A stretch of DNA of 64,000 nucleotides, from the NCBI RefSeq assembly GCF_001889605.1, contig NZ_CP018171.1, positions 1,240,001-1,304,000 of the forward strand, read 5' to 3'. The translations under genes and the position numbers were made by a program. Below the pieces are notes generated by a model. It was not told the origin of the DNA. It ran no database searches and saw only the letters and a list, made by a program, of their open reading frames with translations. This DNA comes from Aquibium oceanicum. GTDB taxonomy: Bacteria > Pseudomonadota > Alphaproteobacteria > Rhizobiales > Rhizobiaceae. Below are positions 51,777 to 60,927 of the stretch, piece by piece (the first letter of the stretch is position 1; every line of letters starts with the position of its first letter).

Positions 51777-52790
51777 CTATCCTTCCGAAACTCCCGCCTC
51801 GGCGAATGTCGCCATGCCGGAATGGCAGGCAAGTGCTCCGCGCAGGATATTGACGGCGAGGCACGCGCCGGAGCCTTCGCCGAGCCGCATGCCGAGATCG
51901 AGCAGCGGGCGCAGTCCGAGCTTCGCGAGCAGCTTGCCGTGCTGCGCTTCGGCCGAGACGTGGCCGGCGAGGCAGTGCGACAACCCGCCTTCGGCGAGCT
52001 TCGCCAGCGGCGCGGCGGCGGCGGTTGCGACGAACCCGTCGAGCAGCACCGGAACTCCACGCAAGCGCGCCTCGATCACCGCGCCCAGGATGGCGGCGAG
52101 CTCGCGCCCGCCAACGAGGCGAGCCGCTTCCAGCGGATCCGAAAGCCGGTCGCCGTGGAAGCGCAGCGCGGCATCGACGGTTTCCGCCTTGCGGGCGAGG
52201 CCGGCGTCGTCGACGCCGGTGCCGCGGCCGACCCATTCGGAACCCGTCCCTCCGAACAGCGCGGCGCAAAGCGTGGCTGCCACGGTCGTGTTGCCGATTC
52301 CCATCTCCCCGACGCAGACGAGTTGGGCGCCGTCCGGCACCGCGGCGCGGCCCGCGTCGACCGCCGCCAGGAAAGCGGCCTCGTCCATGGCCGGTCCTTG
52401 CGTGAAGTCCCCGGTCGGCGTGTCGATGTCGAGCGGGACCACGTCGAGGTCGATGCCGGCCTGTCGCGCCAGCTGGTTCACCGCCGCGCCGCCGCCGGCA
52501 AAATTGGCGACCATCTGCGCCGTGACAGCGGCCGGGAAGGCGGAGACGCCGCGCTGGGTGATGCCGTGCGAGCCGGCGAAGATCAGCACCACCGCCGTAT
52601 CGAGGACGGGAATCGCGCGCCCCTGCCAGCAGGCCAGGAATTCCGCCAGGTCTTCCAGCCGGCCGAGGCTTCCCGGTGGCTTGGTGAGCACCATCTGGCG
52701 CGCGCGGGCGGCCTGTGCCGCGTCTACGTCGCCCGCGGGGAGGTCGCGACATAGTGTGCGGATGGTCTCGATGCTGCCGGTTCCAGCCAT
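51777..52790 (-). CDS. cobT: Nicotinate-nucleotide:dimethylbenzimidazole phosphoribosyltransferase
   Basis: A 337-residue enzyme that makes alpha-ribazole 5'-phosphate for the lower ligand of cobalamin (called CobU in Pseudomonas denitrificans). Family motifs: LTKPPGSLGRLEDLAEFLAC, FAGSHGITQRGVSAFP, LVCVGEMGIGNTTVAATLCA, and the C-terminal LLDLGMRLGEGSGACLAVNI containing the catalytic Glu. Length is typical. It lies ten bases after cobS and six before cobF. Confidence 0.96.
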   Translation of the reverse strand: MAGTGSIETIRTLCRDLPAGDVDAAQAARARQMVLTKPPGSLGRLEDLAEFLACWQGRAIPVLDTAVVLIFAGSHGITQRGVSAFPAAVTAQMVANFAGGGAAVNQLARQAGIDLDVVPLDIDTPTGDFTQGPAMDEAAFLAAVDAGRAAVPDGAQLVCVGEMGIGNTTVAATLCAALFGGTGSEWVGRGTGVDDAGLARKAETVDAALRFHGDRLSDPLEAARLVGGRELAAILGAVIEARLRGVPVLLDGFVATAAAAPLAKLAEGGLSHCLAGHVSAEAQHGKLLAKLGLRPLLDLGMRLGEGSGACLAVNILRGALACHSGMATFAEAGVSEG

Positions 52791-52800
52791 GATTGCTCCG

Positions 52801-53577
52801 TCAGGTGAGGATTACCGCTGCCGCGAGCAGCAGCACGATTTCGCAGGATTGCTGGAGCGCGCCCAACACATCGCCGGTCTGCCCGCCGATCTGATGGCGG
52901 GCGAGTGCGGCGAGCCCGAAGAAGACCGCCAGGAGAAGCAGCACCGACAGGATCGCGAAGCCGAATCCAAGTGGTAGGAGGGCGAGGAACCCGATGCCTA
53001 GCGCGCCCAATGCGACGTTCCTGTCGATGATACCGATCCCGGCCGATAGTCCGTCGGAGCGCGCCGCCGCGACGATCGAGGCGAAGGCCGGAAGCACGGC
53101 GCGCGATGCGGCGTGGGCAGCGATCAGCACGAAGAGCAGGACCCATCCGCCCTCCGCCGTGGCGATGGACGCGATCGCGCTCCATCTGGCCAGCGCCGAA
53201 AGGATGAGCGCCAGGGTTCCATAGCTGCCGATGCGGCTGTCGCGCATGATGGAGAGCTTGTCGCCGCGCGTCCTGCCGCCGCCGAATCCGTCGGCGACGT
53301 CGGCCGCCCCGTCCTCGTGCAGCGCGCCGGTGACGAGAATGCCCGCCGCCAGCGCGACGACGGCGGCGGCACCCGAAGGCAGCGAAAGCCAGAGCGCCAG
53401 GCCGCCTGCCACCCCGGCAACGACCCCAACGACAAGGCCGGCGACCGGAGCTGCCCAGAGCGCGTGCGTGAAGGAACGGGTCAGCTGCCTGTCGGGGAGC
53501 GGCAGGCGCGTGAAGAAGCCGAGGCAGAGCAGGATGTCCGCCGCGAACGGGTTGTCGAGGAAGCGCCCGCCATTCAT
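52801..53577 (-). CDS. cobS: Adenosylcobinamide-GDP ribazoletransferase (cobalamin synthase)
   Basis: A 258-residue integral membrane protein (CobV in P. denitrificans numbering). It joins alpha-ribazole to adenosylcobinamide-GDP, the final assembly step of the nucleotide loop. Hydrophobic helices alternate with the conserved acidic segment TGALHEDGAADVADGFGGGR, which binds metal, followed by KLSIMRDSRIGSYGTLALIL. It starts three bases after the cobB stop, so it is tightly coupled. Confidence 0.95.
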   Translation of the reverse strand: MNGGRFLDNPFAADILLCLGFFTRLPLPDRQLTRSFTHALWAAPVAGLVVGVVAGVAGGLALWLSLPSGAAAVVALAAGILVTGALHEDGAADVADGFGGGRTRGDKLSIMRDSRIGSYGTLALILSALARWSAIASIATAEGGWVLLFVLIAAHAASRAVLPAFASIVAAARSDGLSAGIGIIDRNVALGALGIGFLALLPLGFGFAILSVLLLLAVFFGLAALARHQIGGQTGDVLGALQQSCEIVLLLAAAVILT

Positions 53578-53580
53578 GTC

Positions 53581-54894
53581 TCAGCCGCGCGCGATTGCAT
53601 GGAAGAAGGCGCCGCTGACGTTGCCGCGCCGGCTTCCCGAAGATCCGAGGCTGTTGCCGGGCGCGTCCCACAGATCGGCAAGCGGCGCGTCATTACCGGG
53701 CTCGATGACGCGCGAATAGTGGAATTCGTGGCCGCGGATCTCGTCGCCGGCGCGGCCGACGACGCTGTCGGCGGCGAGCCGCGCCTTGCGGTAGCCGAGA
53801 TTGATCCGGCGCTTGGCATAGCTGGTGGTGTGGCCGAGCAGCCCCGCCATGCGGTGGGTCACGCCGTCGGCATCCTCCAGCGCCTCGCCGAGAACCATGT
53901 AGCCGCCGCATTCGCCATGAACCGGCTTTGTCTCCGCGAAGCGTGAGAGGCCGTCGCGGAAAATCCGCGCCGCCGCCAGCTTTCCGGCATGCAGCTCCGG
54001 ATAACCGCCCGGAAGCCAGCAGACGTCGCAGGACGCATCTGGTGCTTCGTCGGCGAGCGGCGAGAAGGCAACGAGTTCGGCGCCCGCTTCGCGCCAGTGG
54101 CGGACAACATGGGGATAAACGAAGCTGAAGGCGGCGTCCTCGGCGATGGCGATGCGCTGTCCGGGCGGCGGTATAAGGGCATCGCTGGAACCCGCGCCGG
54201 ACGCGACGGGCGTCGCTGCTTCCAGCAGCCTGTCGACATCGATCGACTTTTCCATCACGTCGGCCAACCGGTCGATGAAGGCCTCGAGCGCGGCGTGCTC
54301 GCGCGCCTGCACCAGCCCCAGGTGCCGCTCCGGCATGGCCATGTCGGCGTTGCGCCGGATCGCGCCGAAGACGGGAATGCCGCGCTCCTCGATCGCCGCG
54401 CGCGCCTGCGCTTCGTGCCGGTCGCTGGCGACCTGGTTGAGCACGACACCCGCGATCCGGACCTGCGGATCGAAGGTGAAAAAACCGTGCGCGATCGCCG
54501 CCGCCGTCTGCGACTGGCCGGAGATGTCGAGGACCAGAAGCACGGGCAGGCCGAAGCCACGCGCCAGATCGGCGGCGGAGCCGGTGCGGCCGTCCTCGGT
54601 GCGCACGCCGTCGAAAAGCCCCATGGCGCTCTCGACGATCATCACGTCCGCGCCGTCGGCCTGCTGCGCGATCAGCCGCTCGATCAGGTGCGGCGGCATG
54701 GCCCAGCTGTCGAGGTTGACCCCCGGCCTGCCGGTGGCCGCCGCATGGAAGCCGGGATCGATGTAGTCCGGCCCCGATTTTGCGGCTGCCACAGTGAGGC
54801 CGCGCCGTCCGAAGGCGCGCATGAGGCCGACCGCGACGCTGGTCTTGCCGGAGCCGGAGCGCGCCGCCCCGACGATGAAGCCGCGCGGGCTCAT
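53581..54894 (-). CDS. cobB: Hydrogenobyrinic/cobyrinic acid a,c-diamide synthase
   Basis: A 437-residue glutamine-dependent amidotransferase that amidates the a and c side chains. The N-terminal ATP-binding domain has the P-loop GAARSGSGKTSVAVG, DYIDPGFHAAATGRPGVNLD and MIVESAMGLFDG. The C-terminal class I glutaminase-like domain has the nucleophile in VHGECGGYMVLGEALEDADG and the late RGHEFHYSRVI. The ATG at 54894 overlaps the cobA stop by four bases; the frame is open beyond it only as shadow. Confidence 0.96.
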   Translation of the reverse strand: MSPRGFIVGAARSGSGKTSVAVGLMRAFGRRGLTVAAAKSGPDYIDPGFHAAATGRPGVNLDSWAMPPHLIERLIAQQADGADVMIVESAMGLFDGVRTEDGRTGSAADLARGFGLPVLLVLDISGQSQTAAAIAHGFFTFDPQVRIAGVVLNQVASDRHEAQARAAIEERGIPVFGAIRRNADMAMPERHLGLVQAREHAALEAFIDRLADVMEKSIDVDRLLEAATPVASGAGSSDALIPPPGQRIAIAEDAAFSFVYPHVVRHWREAGAELVAFSPLADEAPDASCDVCWLPGGYPELHAGKLAAARIFRDGLSRFAETKPVHGECGGYMVLGEALEDADGVTHRMAGLLGHTTSYAKRRINLGYRKARLAADSVVGRAGDEIRGHEFHYSRVIEPGNDAPLADLWDAPGNSLGSSGSRRGNVSGAFFHAIARG

Positions 54895-55694
54895 GCCGTC
54901 TGGTCCGTCCGGGCGAGCGACTGGAGTTCGTCGCGGAAGGAGACGATGTCTCCAACCACGATCAACGCCGGCGAGCCTACGCCCGCCTCCCGCGCGCTGC
55001 GGTGGATGGTGTCGAGCGTGGCGACGACGATCCTCTCGTCGGGCGTCGTCGCCGACATGATGACCGCCGCCGGGGTCCCTCCCGGCAGTCCGCCCGCCAC
55101 GAGCGCGTCCGCGATCGTCTCGAGGTTGCTCATGCCCATGTAGATGACGATCGGCTGGCCCGTCGCCGCGAGAGCGGCCCAGTCGAGACAATCGTCGTCA
55201 TCGGCGGCGTGGCCGGTGGCGAAGGTGATCGCCTTGTTGATGCCGCGCATGGTGGCGGGAATGCGCGCGTCGGCGAGGGCCCCGAGCGCGGAGGTCACGC
55301 CGGGCAGGAACCGGAACGGGATGCCGGCGCGCGCAAGCTCCAGCGCCTCCTCGGCGCCGCGGCCGAACATGTTGGGATCGCCGCCCTTGAGCCGCAGCAC
55401 CCGATTGCCCGCCCGGGCCAGGTCGACGATCAGGGCGTTGATGTGCGCCTGGGCGAAAGACGGCGCGCCGCCGCGCTTTCCGACGAAATGCAGCGAGGCT
55501 TCCGGCGCGGCGCGCAGCACGGTGGGGTCGACGAGCGCGTCGTAGACCACCGCGTCGGCTTGGGACAGTGCATGCACGACGTCGAGCGTCAGGCAGCCGA
55601 GCCCGCCCGGCCCGGCGCCGGCAAGCCAGACGTGGCCGGGTTCGAAGGTGGCGCCCTGGAAGGGGAGTCGGCCGATGGAATCGCGCAGCGTCAT
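54891..55694 (-). CDS. cobA: Uroporphyrinogen-III C-methyltransferase
   Basis: A 267-residue SUMT that methylates C-2 and C-7 of uroporphyrinogen III to precorrin-2, the entry step of the pathway. Motifs: [52 protein letters not shown] (the VRLKGGDPxxFGRG signature), and [20 protein letters not shown]. There is no fused CysG dehydrogenase domain. The ATG at 55694 overlaps cobM's stop by four bases, and its stop overlaps cobB by four. Confidence 0.96.
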   Translation of the reverse strand: MTLRDSIGRLPFQGATFEPGHVWLAGAGPGGLGCLTLDVVHALSQADAVVYDALVDPTVLRAAPEASLHFVGKRGGAPSFAQAHINALIVDLARAGNRVLRLKGGDPNMFGRGAEEALELARAGIPFRFLPGVTSALGALADARIPATMRGINKAITFATGHAADDDDCLDWAALAATGQPIVIYMGMSNLETIADALVAGGLPGGTPAAVIMSATTPDERIVVATLDTIHRSAREAGVGSPALIVVGDIVSFRDELQSLARTDQTA

Positions 55695-56455
55695 GGCATG
55701 TCCCTGCCGCGGAAACGGCGCTGGTAGGCGGCGTCGTAGAGCGCGCTCTCGCGGAAATCCTCCGCTTCCAACCCCCGCCCGACGAAGACGATCGCAGTCC
55801 GGTCGATGGGCTCCTCGGTGACACGCGCCTCGATGTCGGAAAGCGTGCCGGTGACGATGCGCTCGTCCGGCCAGGTGGCGCGCACGACGATCGCGACGGG
55901 GCAGTCCGCGCCGTAGAGCGGTGTGAGTTCGGCGACGATCCGGTCGAGCGCGTGGATGGCGAGGTGGATTGCCAGCGTCGCGCCAGTCCGGCCGAAGGCG
56001 GCGAGCGTCTCGCCGTCCGGCATCGCCGAAGCCCGGCCCGAAACGCGCGTGAGCACGAGGCTCTGGTTGACTTCGGGGATGGTCAGTTCGCGCCCCAGCA
56101 CCGAGGCGGCCGCGGCGAACGCTGGGACGCCCGGCGTTAGCGTGTAGGGAATGCCGAGCGCCCGCAGCCGGCGCATCTGTTCCGCCACTGCGCTCCACAC
56201 CGACAGGTCGCCCGAATGCAGCCGCGCAACGTCGTGCCTCGCCGCGTGGGCGGCGACGTACTCGGCCTCGATCTCGTCGAGCGACATGGGCGCGGTGTCG
56301 ATCTTGCGCGCATCCGCGGGACAATGGTCGAGCAGGTCGCGCGGCACGATCGAGCCGGCGTAGAGGCAGACCGGGCAGCGCGCGAGCAGGTTGCGGCCGC
56401 GAACGGTGATCAGGTCGGCGGCGCCCGGCCCCGCACCGATGAAATGCACAGTCAT
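55691..56455 (-). CDS. cobM: Precorrin-4 C11-methyltransferase
   Basis: A 254-residue tetrapyrrole methylase. Motifs: [59 protein letters not shown] and [20 protein letters not shown], all diagnostic for the CobM/CbiF branch. The short C-terminus is normal. Overlaps of four bases with cobE (upstream) and cobA (downstream) indicate one polycistronic unit. Confidence 0.96.
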   Translation of the reverse strand: MTVHFIGAGPGAADLITVRGRNLLARCPVCLYAGSIVPRDLLDHCPADARKIDTAPMSLDEIEAEYVAAHAARHDVARLHSGDLSVWSAVAEQMRRLRALGIPYTLTPGVPAFAAAASVLGRELTIPEVNQSLVLTRVSGRASAMPDGETLAAFGRTGATLAIHLAIHALDRIVAELTPLYGADCPVAIVVRATWPDERIVTGTLSDIEARVTEEPIDRTAIVFVGRGLEAEDFRESALYDAAYQRRFRGRDMP

Positions 56456-56856
56456 GGCTGCGCCTCCGCATATGCGATCGCGCAGGTCGCCGGTCCGGCA
56501 GCGATCCGCGGTCCGAGCAGGCGCGCCGCCGGTCCGGCCACGGCGAGAGCCGCCGCTTCGGCGACCGAGCCGTGTCCGGTGGCCGCCAAGGATGCTTTCG
56601 ATCGCGTCAGTATCGTCTTCTTCGTCGCTTCCAGTGCCGTCTCGTCCGCGAGGATCAGCGGCCGTTGCAGCAGGCTCGCTACATCGGCCAGGGCTGGCTC
56701 GCCGCGCTTTTGCGGCAGCGACGCCAGCGCGTCGATCTGCGTCCTCGCAAGGCCATGCGCCGACAGTGCGGCATCGAGGGCTGCGAGAATCTCCGCCGAC
56801 GAGACGCCCTTGCGACAGCCGATGCCCGCGACCATCACGGCTTGCTCCATGTCCAC
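56452..56856 (-). CDS. cobE: Cobalamin biosynthesis protein CobE (CbiG C-terminal domain family)
   Basis: A 134-residue protein. The family signature is near the N-terminus, [20 protein letters not shown], followed by [17 protein letters not shown] and a C-terminal [20 protein letters not shown]. CobE corresponds to the C-terminal part of anaerobic CbiG; its exact role in the aerobic route is not settled. It overlaps the end of cobL by 22 bases and the start of cobM by four. Confidence 0.92.
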   Translation of the reverse strand: MDMEQAVMVAGIGCRKGVSSAEILAALDAALSAHGLARTQIDALASLPQKRGEPALADVASLLQRPLILADETALEATKKTILTRSKASLAATGHGSVAEAAALAVAGPAARLLGPRIAAGPATCAIAYAEAQP

Positions 56857-58058
56857 TGCGTTACCGGCATGGCCGGCCGCCAGCCGCTCTTGCCGCCGAC
56901 GGGCGCGGCGCGGGAAACGGTAATGCGCGACAGCTCGCCGCCGTGCCGGGCGTAAAGGTCGAGGAGGACGGCCTCCATTTCCAGCGTCACGGCGTTCGCG
57001 ACCAGCCGACCGCCGGCGCGCAGCCGCTCCATGGTAATTGCCATCACGCCGTCACGCGAGCCTCCACCGCCGACGAAGACCGCGTCCGGCTGGGGGAGAC
57101 CGGCGAGCGCCTCGGGTGCATGGCCTTCGACGATGTCCAGCCCCGGAACTCCGAGCGAACGCGCATTCCGGCGGATGCGCGCGGCGCGTTCCGCCTCCGC
57201 CTCGATCGCCACGGCGTGCAGCGACGGATGCGCCAGCATCCACGATATGGCGATCGAGCCAGAGCCGGCGCCGATGTCCCACAGAAGCTCGCCGCGCCGG
57301 GGCGCCAGCGAGGACAAGGTGACGGCGCGGATCTCGCGCTTGGTGATCTGGCCGTCATGTTCGAACAGTGCGTCGGGGATGGCAACGGCAAGCGGGATAG
57401 TCTTGGCACGATCGTCGCCGGACGCCTCGATGGCAACGACGTTCAGGTCGGCGAATATCTGCGTGCCGAGAGCGTCGGCGCGTAGTGTGGAAACCGCTTC
57501 CGCCGGACCACCGAGCGCTTCGAGGATGTGGAACCGCGAACTGCCGAAACCGGAGGAGGCCAGCAAGTCGGCGATCTCGGCCGGCGACCTGCCGTTCGAG
57601 GTCAGCGCAAGGATGCGCGCGCCGTCTTGGAGCAATGGCCGGATCAGGTGGATCGGGCGGCCATGCAGCGAGATCGTCTCCGTCTCCTGCAAGGCCCAGC
57701 CGAGCCGCGCCGCCGCCAGGCTGAAGGCGGACGGCGCGGGATAGGCGCTGAATTCGGCCCGATCGACATGGCGTGCCAGCGTCGTGCCGACGCCGTGGCA
57801 AAACGGATCGCCGGACGCCAGCACGCAGACGTTCCGTCCGCGCGCGGCGACCACGTCCGCCATCGTCGTGTCGAAGGGGACCGGCCAAGGGCGCGGTTCG
57901 CCGCGGATCGCGGTCGCGGCCAGTTCGAGATGCCGCGCGCCGCCGAAGACCAGGTCGGCCTCGCCGATCGCCTGCCGCGCCGCGGCGCCGATGCCGTCGA
58001 GCCCGTCCTCGCCGATGCCGACGATGGCCAGCCACTTTGCCGTTGCGCCGGCCGGCAT
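56835..58058 (-). CDS. cobL: Precorrin-6Y C5,15-methyltransferase (decarboxylating)
   Basis: A 407-residue two-domain enzyme. The N-terminal CbiE-like half ([58 protein letters not shown]) methylates at C-5. The C-terminal CbiT-like half ([51 protein letters not shown]) methylates C-15 and decarboxylates the acetate. The ATG at 58058 has AGGAAGG just ahead; an ATG at 58079 is an alternative that would overlap the divergent cobK start. Head-to-head spacing with cobK is 19 bp. Confidence 0.94.
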   Translation of the reverse strand: MPAGATAKWLAIVGIGEDGLDGIGAAARQAIGEADLVFGGARHLELAATAIRGEPRPWPVPFDTTMADVVAARGRNVCVLASGDPFCHGVGTTLARHVDRAEFSAYPAPSAFSLAAARLGWALQETETISLHGRPIHLIRPLLQDGARILALTSNGRSPAEIADLLASSGFGSSRFHILEALGGPAEAVSTLRADALGTQIFADLNVVAIEASGDDRAKTIPLAVAIPDALFEHDGQITKREIRAVTLSSLAPRRGELLWDIGAGSGSIAISWMLAHPSLHAVAIEAEAERAARIRRNARSLGVPGLDIVEGHAPEALAGLPQPDAVFVGGGGSRDGVMAITMERLRAGGRLVANAVTLEMEAVLLDLYARHGGELSRITVSRAAPVGGKSGWRPAMPVTQWTWSKP

Positions 58059-58077
58059 GTCCTTCCTAGATGGCGGC

Positions 58078-58848
58078 ATGGCGACCCCGCACATCCTCAT
58101 CCTCGGCGGTACCGGCGAAGCGCGCCGTCTTGCCGAAAAGCTCGTCGCGCAGGGCGATGCGAAGGTGACGCTGTCGCTCGCCGGCCGCACGGTCGCCCCG
58201 CTGGCGCAGGCCGGAGAGGTCCGCATCGGCGGCTTCGGCGGCGCCGACGGTCTCGCCGAGTGGCTGCGGGCGCATGCGGTGGATGTCTTGGCCGATGCCA
58301 CGCATCCCTTCGCCGCCCGCATTTCCGAAAATGCCATCGCCTCGTCCGAAACTGCCGGCGTTCCGCTGGTGGCGCTTCGGCGCCCGGCATGGGAGCGGCA
58401 ACCTGGCGATCGATGGATCGATGCCAAAAGCGTCTCCGAGGCGGCCGGGCTGCTCGGCCACGAACCTCGGACGGTCTTCCTCGCCATCGGCCGGCAAGAA
58501 CTGGCGCCGTTCAAAGCCGTTCCGCAGCATCGCTACATCGTGCGCAGCGTCGATCCGGTCGAAGACGGCGATGCGCTTCGCGGAGCGACCTACATCCTCG
58601 ACCGCGGTCCGTTCACGGAGGCGGCCGAGCGTCAGCTTCTGCTTGCGCATGGCGTCCAGATCGTCGTCGCGAAGAACAGCGGCGGGGACGCGACCTACGG
58701 CAAGATCGCCGCCGCGCGGGAGCTGGGAGTGCCGGTCGTCATGGTCGGCCGTCCACCGGCAGGCGGGGGGGAGGCTGTCGCGAGCGTCGAGCAGGCGCAG
58801 GAAAGGATCCGTCATCTCGCCGGCCTCCCGGCGAAACGCGGCGAATAG
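58078..58848 (+). CDS. cobK: Precorrin-6A reductase
   Basis: A 256-residue NADPH-dependent reductase, precorrin-6A to precorrin-6B. Motifs: HILILGGTGEARRLAEKL (nucleotide loop), VDVLADATHPFAARISENAI, RTVFLAIGRQELAPFKAV and VVAKNSGGDATYGKIAAARE. It is the only cob gene on the plus strand. Its 5' end faces cobL across 19 bp and its last 37 bp overlap the 3' end of cobJ. An in-frame ATG at 58057 could add seven residues. Its mRNA would be antisense to a read-through minus-strand cob transcript. Confidence 0.95.
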   Translation: MATPHILILGGTGEARRLAEKLVAQGDAKVTLSLAGRTVAPLAQAGEVRIGGFGGADGLAEWLRAHAVDVLADATHPFAARISENAIASSETAGVPLVALRRPAWERQPGDRWIDAKSVSEAAGLLGHEPRTVFLAIGRQELAPFKAVPQHRYIVRSVDPVEDGDALRGATYILDRGPFTEAAERQLLLAHGVQIVVAKNSGGDATYGKIAAARELGVPVVMVGRPPAGGGEAVASVEQAQERIRHLAGLPAKRGE

Positions 58849-59576
58849 ACGATCGGCGGCAGTCCGTCCCGTTCGACGATGCGCGTCTCCGGCGAGCCGA
58901 TGATGACGCAGGTCGCCATATCGGCCATTCCGGCCGCGGCGTCGGCCAAGAGTACCGTTGCTATGCGCTCGTCCGGCCGTCCGGCGGCCCGGCCGAAAAC
59001 GACCACGGTTTCTCCCGGAAGCACCTCGCGCAGGATGTCGAACCCCCTGTCCAGCTGCCAGGGCCGGGCGCGGCTCACCGGATTGTAGAGCGCGATGACG
59101 AAGCCCGCCCGGGCTGCGGCGCGCAGGCGGTTTTCGATCACATCCCAGGGCTTGAGATTGTCCGACAGCGAGATCGCGCAGAAATCATGGCCGAGCGGCG
59201 CGCCGATGCGGGCAGCGACGGCCAGCATGGCGGTGACGCCGGGAACCACTTCGAGTTCCAGCGCGCGCCACTCGGCCGGCCCGTTCTCGATCGCCTCGCA
59301 GACGGCCGCCGCCATTGCGAACACGCCGGCGTCGCCGCCCGAGACCACAGCCACGTGGCGACCCTGTGCGGCGGCGGTCAAGGCGGCCCCGGCGCGCGAA
59401 AGTTCCTCGCGGTTGTCGGAGGCGTGGCGGGTCTGGTGCGATCCGAGCGTCAGCCGGTCGAGGTAGGGGCCGTAGCCGAAGAGATCCGTCGCCGCAGCGA
59501 CCGCGGCGCTCGCCTGCGGCGTCGTCTGCTCCGGGCTCCCTGGCCCGATGCCGACCACGGTGATCCTGCCGCTCAT
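58812..59576 (-). CDS. cobJ: Precorrin-3B C17-methyltransferase
   Basis: A 254-residue tetrapyrrole methylase that carries out ring contraction and C-17 methylation. Motifs: ITVVGIGPGSPEQTTPQASA, DLFGYGPYLDRLTLGSHQTR, HVAVVSGGDAGVFAMAAAVC, LEVVPGVTAMLAVAARIGAP, LSDNLKPWDVIENRL and the conserved VIALYNPVSRARPWQLDRGF. It overlaps cobI's stop by four bases (ATGA). The 3' end overlaps convergent cobK by 37 bp. Confidence 0.96.
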   Translation of the reverse strand: MSGRITVVGIGPGSPEQTTPQASAAVAAATDLFGYGPYLDRLTLGSHQTRHASDNREELSRAGAALTAAAQGRHVAVVSGGDAGVFAMAAAVCEAIENGPAEWRALELEVVPGVTAMLAVAARIGAPLGHDFCAISLSDNLKPWDVIENRLRAAARAGFVIALYNPVSRARPWQLDRGFDILREVLPGETVVVFGRAAGRPDERIATVLLADAAAGMADMATCVIIGSPETRIVERDGLPPIVYSPRFAGRPAR

Positions 59577-60298
59577 GTCCGCCCGCTCCAGCCGGGCACG
59601 AGCACGATCGAGAAATAGGGCGCAACGTCGTCCGGCTTGTCGGCAAGCCGCATGGTCGCCATGGCGGCCATGGTCGCCCGCTCGACATAGATCGCGTCGT
59701 GAAGCCGCCCCGCCGTCTCCAGCGCGCGGCGGATTCTGGGCAGGTTGCGGCCGACTTTCATGATCACGCAGGCTTCCGTCGCCGCGATGCGCCTTGCCAG
59801 TTCCGCCTCGTCGAGCGTGCCGGGAAGCACCGACAAGATGTCGTCGCCCTGCGTGATCGGTACGCCGACCGCAGACCAGGCGCCCGACATCGCCGTGACG
59901 CCGGGGATCACCTCGTTCGGATAGCGATGGGCGAGCCGCACGTGGAGGTGCATGTAGGAACCGTAGAATAGCGGATCGCCTTCGCTCAGCACCGCGACGG
60001 TGTGGCCGGCATCGAGATGCGATGCGACGGAAGCGGCCGCCTCCTCATAAAATGCCGTGATGCTTTCGATGTACGTGGCATCCGAGCGGTGGATCTCGGT
60101 GGTGACCGGGTAGAGCAGCGGCAGTTCGAGCACCTCCGGCCGGATGTGCGCGGCGACGATCGCGCGGGCATTGCCGTTGTTGCCGCGCTTGGCGAAATGC
60201 GCCAGGACGTCGGCCTCGCGCAACGCGCGCGCCGCCTTCAACGTCAGGAGTTCCGGATCGCCGGGGCCGGTCCCGACGCCGATCAGCCGCCCCGTCAC
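59573..60298 (-). CDS. cobI: Precorrin-2 C20-methyltransferase
   Basis: A 241-residue methylase. Motifs: LIGVGTGPGDPELLTLKAAR, VAVLSEGDPLFYGSYMHLHV, NEVIPGVTAMSGAWSAVGVP and VIMKVGRNLPRIRRALE. The start is a GTG at 60298 whose last bases form the cobH stop (GTGA), so coupling fixes it; the longer frame upstream is a shadow. Length matches the family (about 240). Confidence 0.95.
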   Translation of the reverse strand: MTGRLIGVGTGPGDPELLTLKAARALREADVLAHFAKRGNNGNARAIVAAHIRPEVLELPLLYPVTTEIHRSDATYIESITAFYEEAAASVASHLDAGHTVAVLSEGDPLFYGSYMHLHVRLAHRYPNEVIPGVTAMSGAWSAVGVPITQGDDILSVLPGTLDEAELARRIAATEACVIMKVGRNLPRIRRALETAGRLHDAIYVERATMAAMATMRLADKPDDVAPYFSIVLVPGWSGRT

Positions 60299-60927
60299 AG
60301 CCCCGGCCTCGCAAGCGCGTTGACGGCCGCCGCGGTCATGGCGCTGCCGCCGAGCCGTCCGCGAACGATCGCCCACGGCACGCCGTGGTCGCCTTCCGTC
60401 AGCGCGTCCTTGGATTCGGCCGCTCCCACGAAACCGACCGGCATGCCGATGATCGCCGCCGGCTTCGGCGCGCCGTCTTTCAGCATGTCGAGCAGGTGGA
60501 AGAGCGCCGTCGGCGCATTACCGATGGCCACGACCGATCCGGCAAGCCGGTCGCGCCAGAGTTCGAGCGCGGCGGCCGAGCGCGTGTTGCCGATCCTGGC
60601 AGCGAGTTCCGGAGTGCGCGGGTCGCGCAGGGTGCAGATCACGTCGTTGCCGGCCGGGAGCCGCGCGCGGGTGACGCCCCGTGCGACCATCTCGGCGTCG
60701 CACAGGATTGGCGCGCCGGCCGCGAGCGCTGCCCGCGCTGCCGCCACGAACCCTTCGGAGAAGGCGAAGTGGGCCGCTGCCTCCACCATGCCGCAGGCGT
60801 GGATCATGCGCACCGCGACATCCGCCTCTGCCTCGTCGAAGCGGGAGAGGTCGGCTTCGGCGCGGATGATGGCGAAGGATTTTTCGTAGATCGCCGTCCC
60901 GTCGCGGATGTAGTCGGTCGTCGTCAA
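60295..60927 (-). CDS. cobH: Precorrin-8X methylmutase
   Basis: A 210-residue enzyme that moves the C-11 methyl to C-12, giving hydrogenobyrinic acid. Motifs: DYIRDGTAIYEKSFAIIRAE, RMIHACGMVEAAAHFAFSEG with the catalytic His, PILCDAEMVARGVTRARLPA, IGNAPTALFHLLDMLKDGAP and IGMPVGFVGAAESKDAL. The start is TTG at 60927, overlapping the cobG stop (TTGA); no ATG or GTG lies at the right place. Confidence 0.95.
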   Translation of the reverse strand: MTTTDYIRDGTAIYEKSFAIIRAEADLSRFDEAEADVAVRMIHACGMVEAAAHFAFSEGFVAAARAALAAGAPILCDAEMVARGVTRARLPAGNDVICTLRDPRTPELAARIGNTRSAAALELWRDRLAGSVVAIGNAPTALFHLLDMLKDGAPKPAAIIGMPVGFVGAAESKDALTEGDHGVPWAIVRGRLGGSAMTAAAVNALARPGL

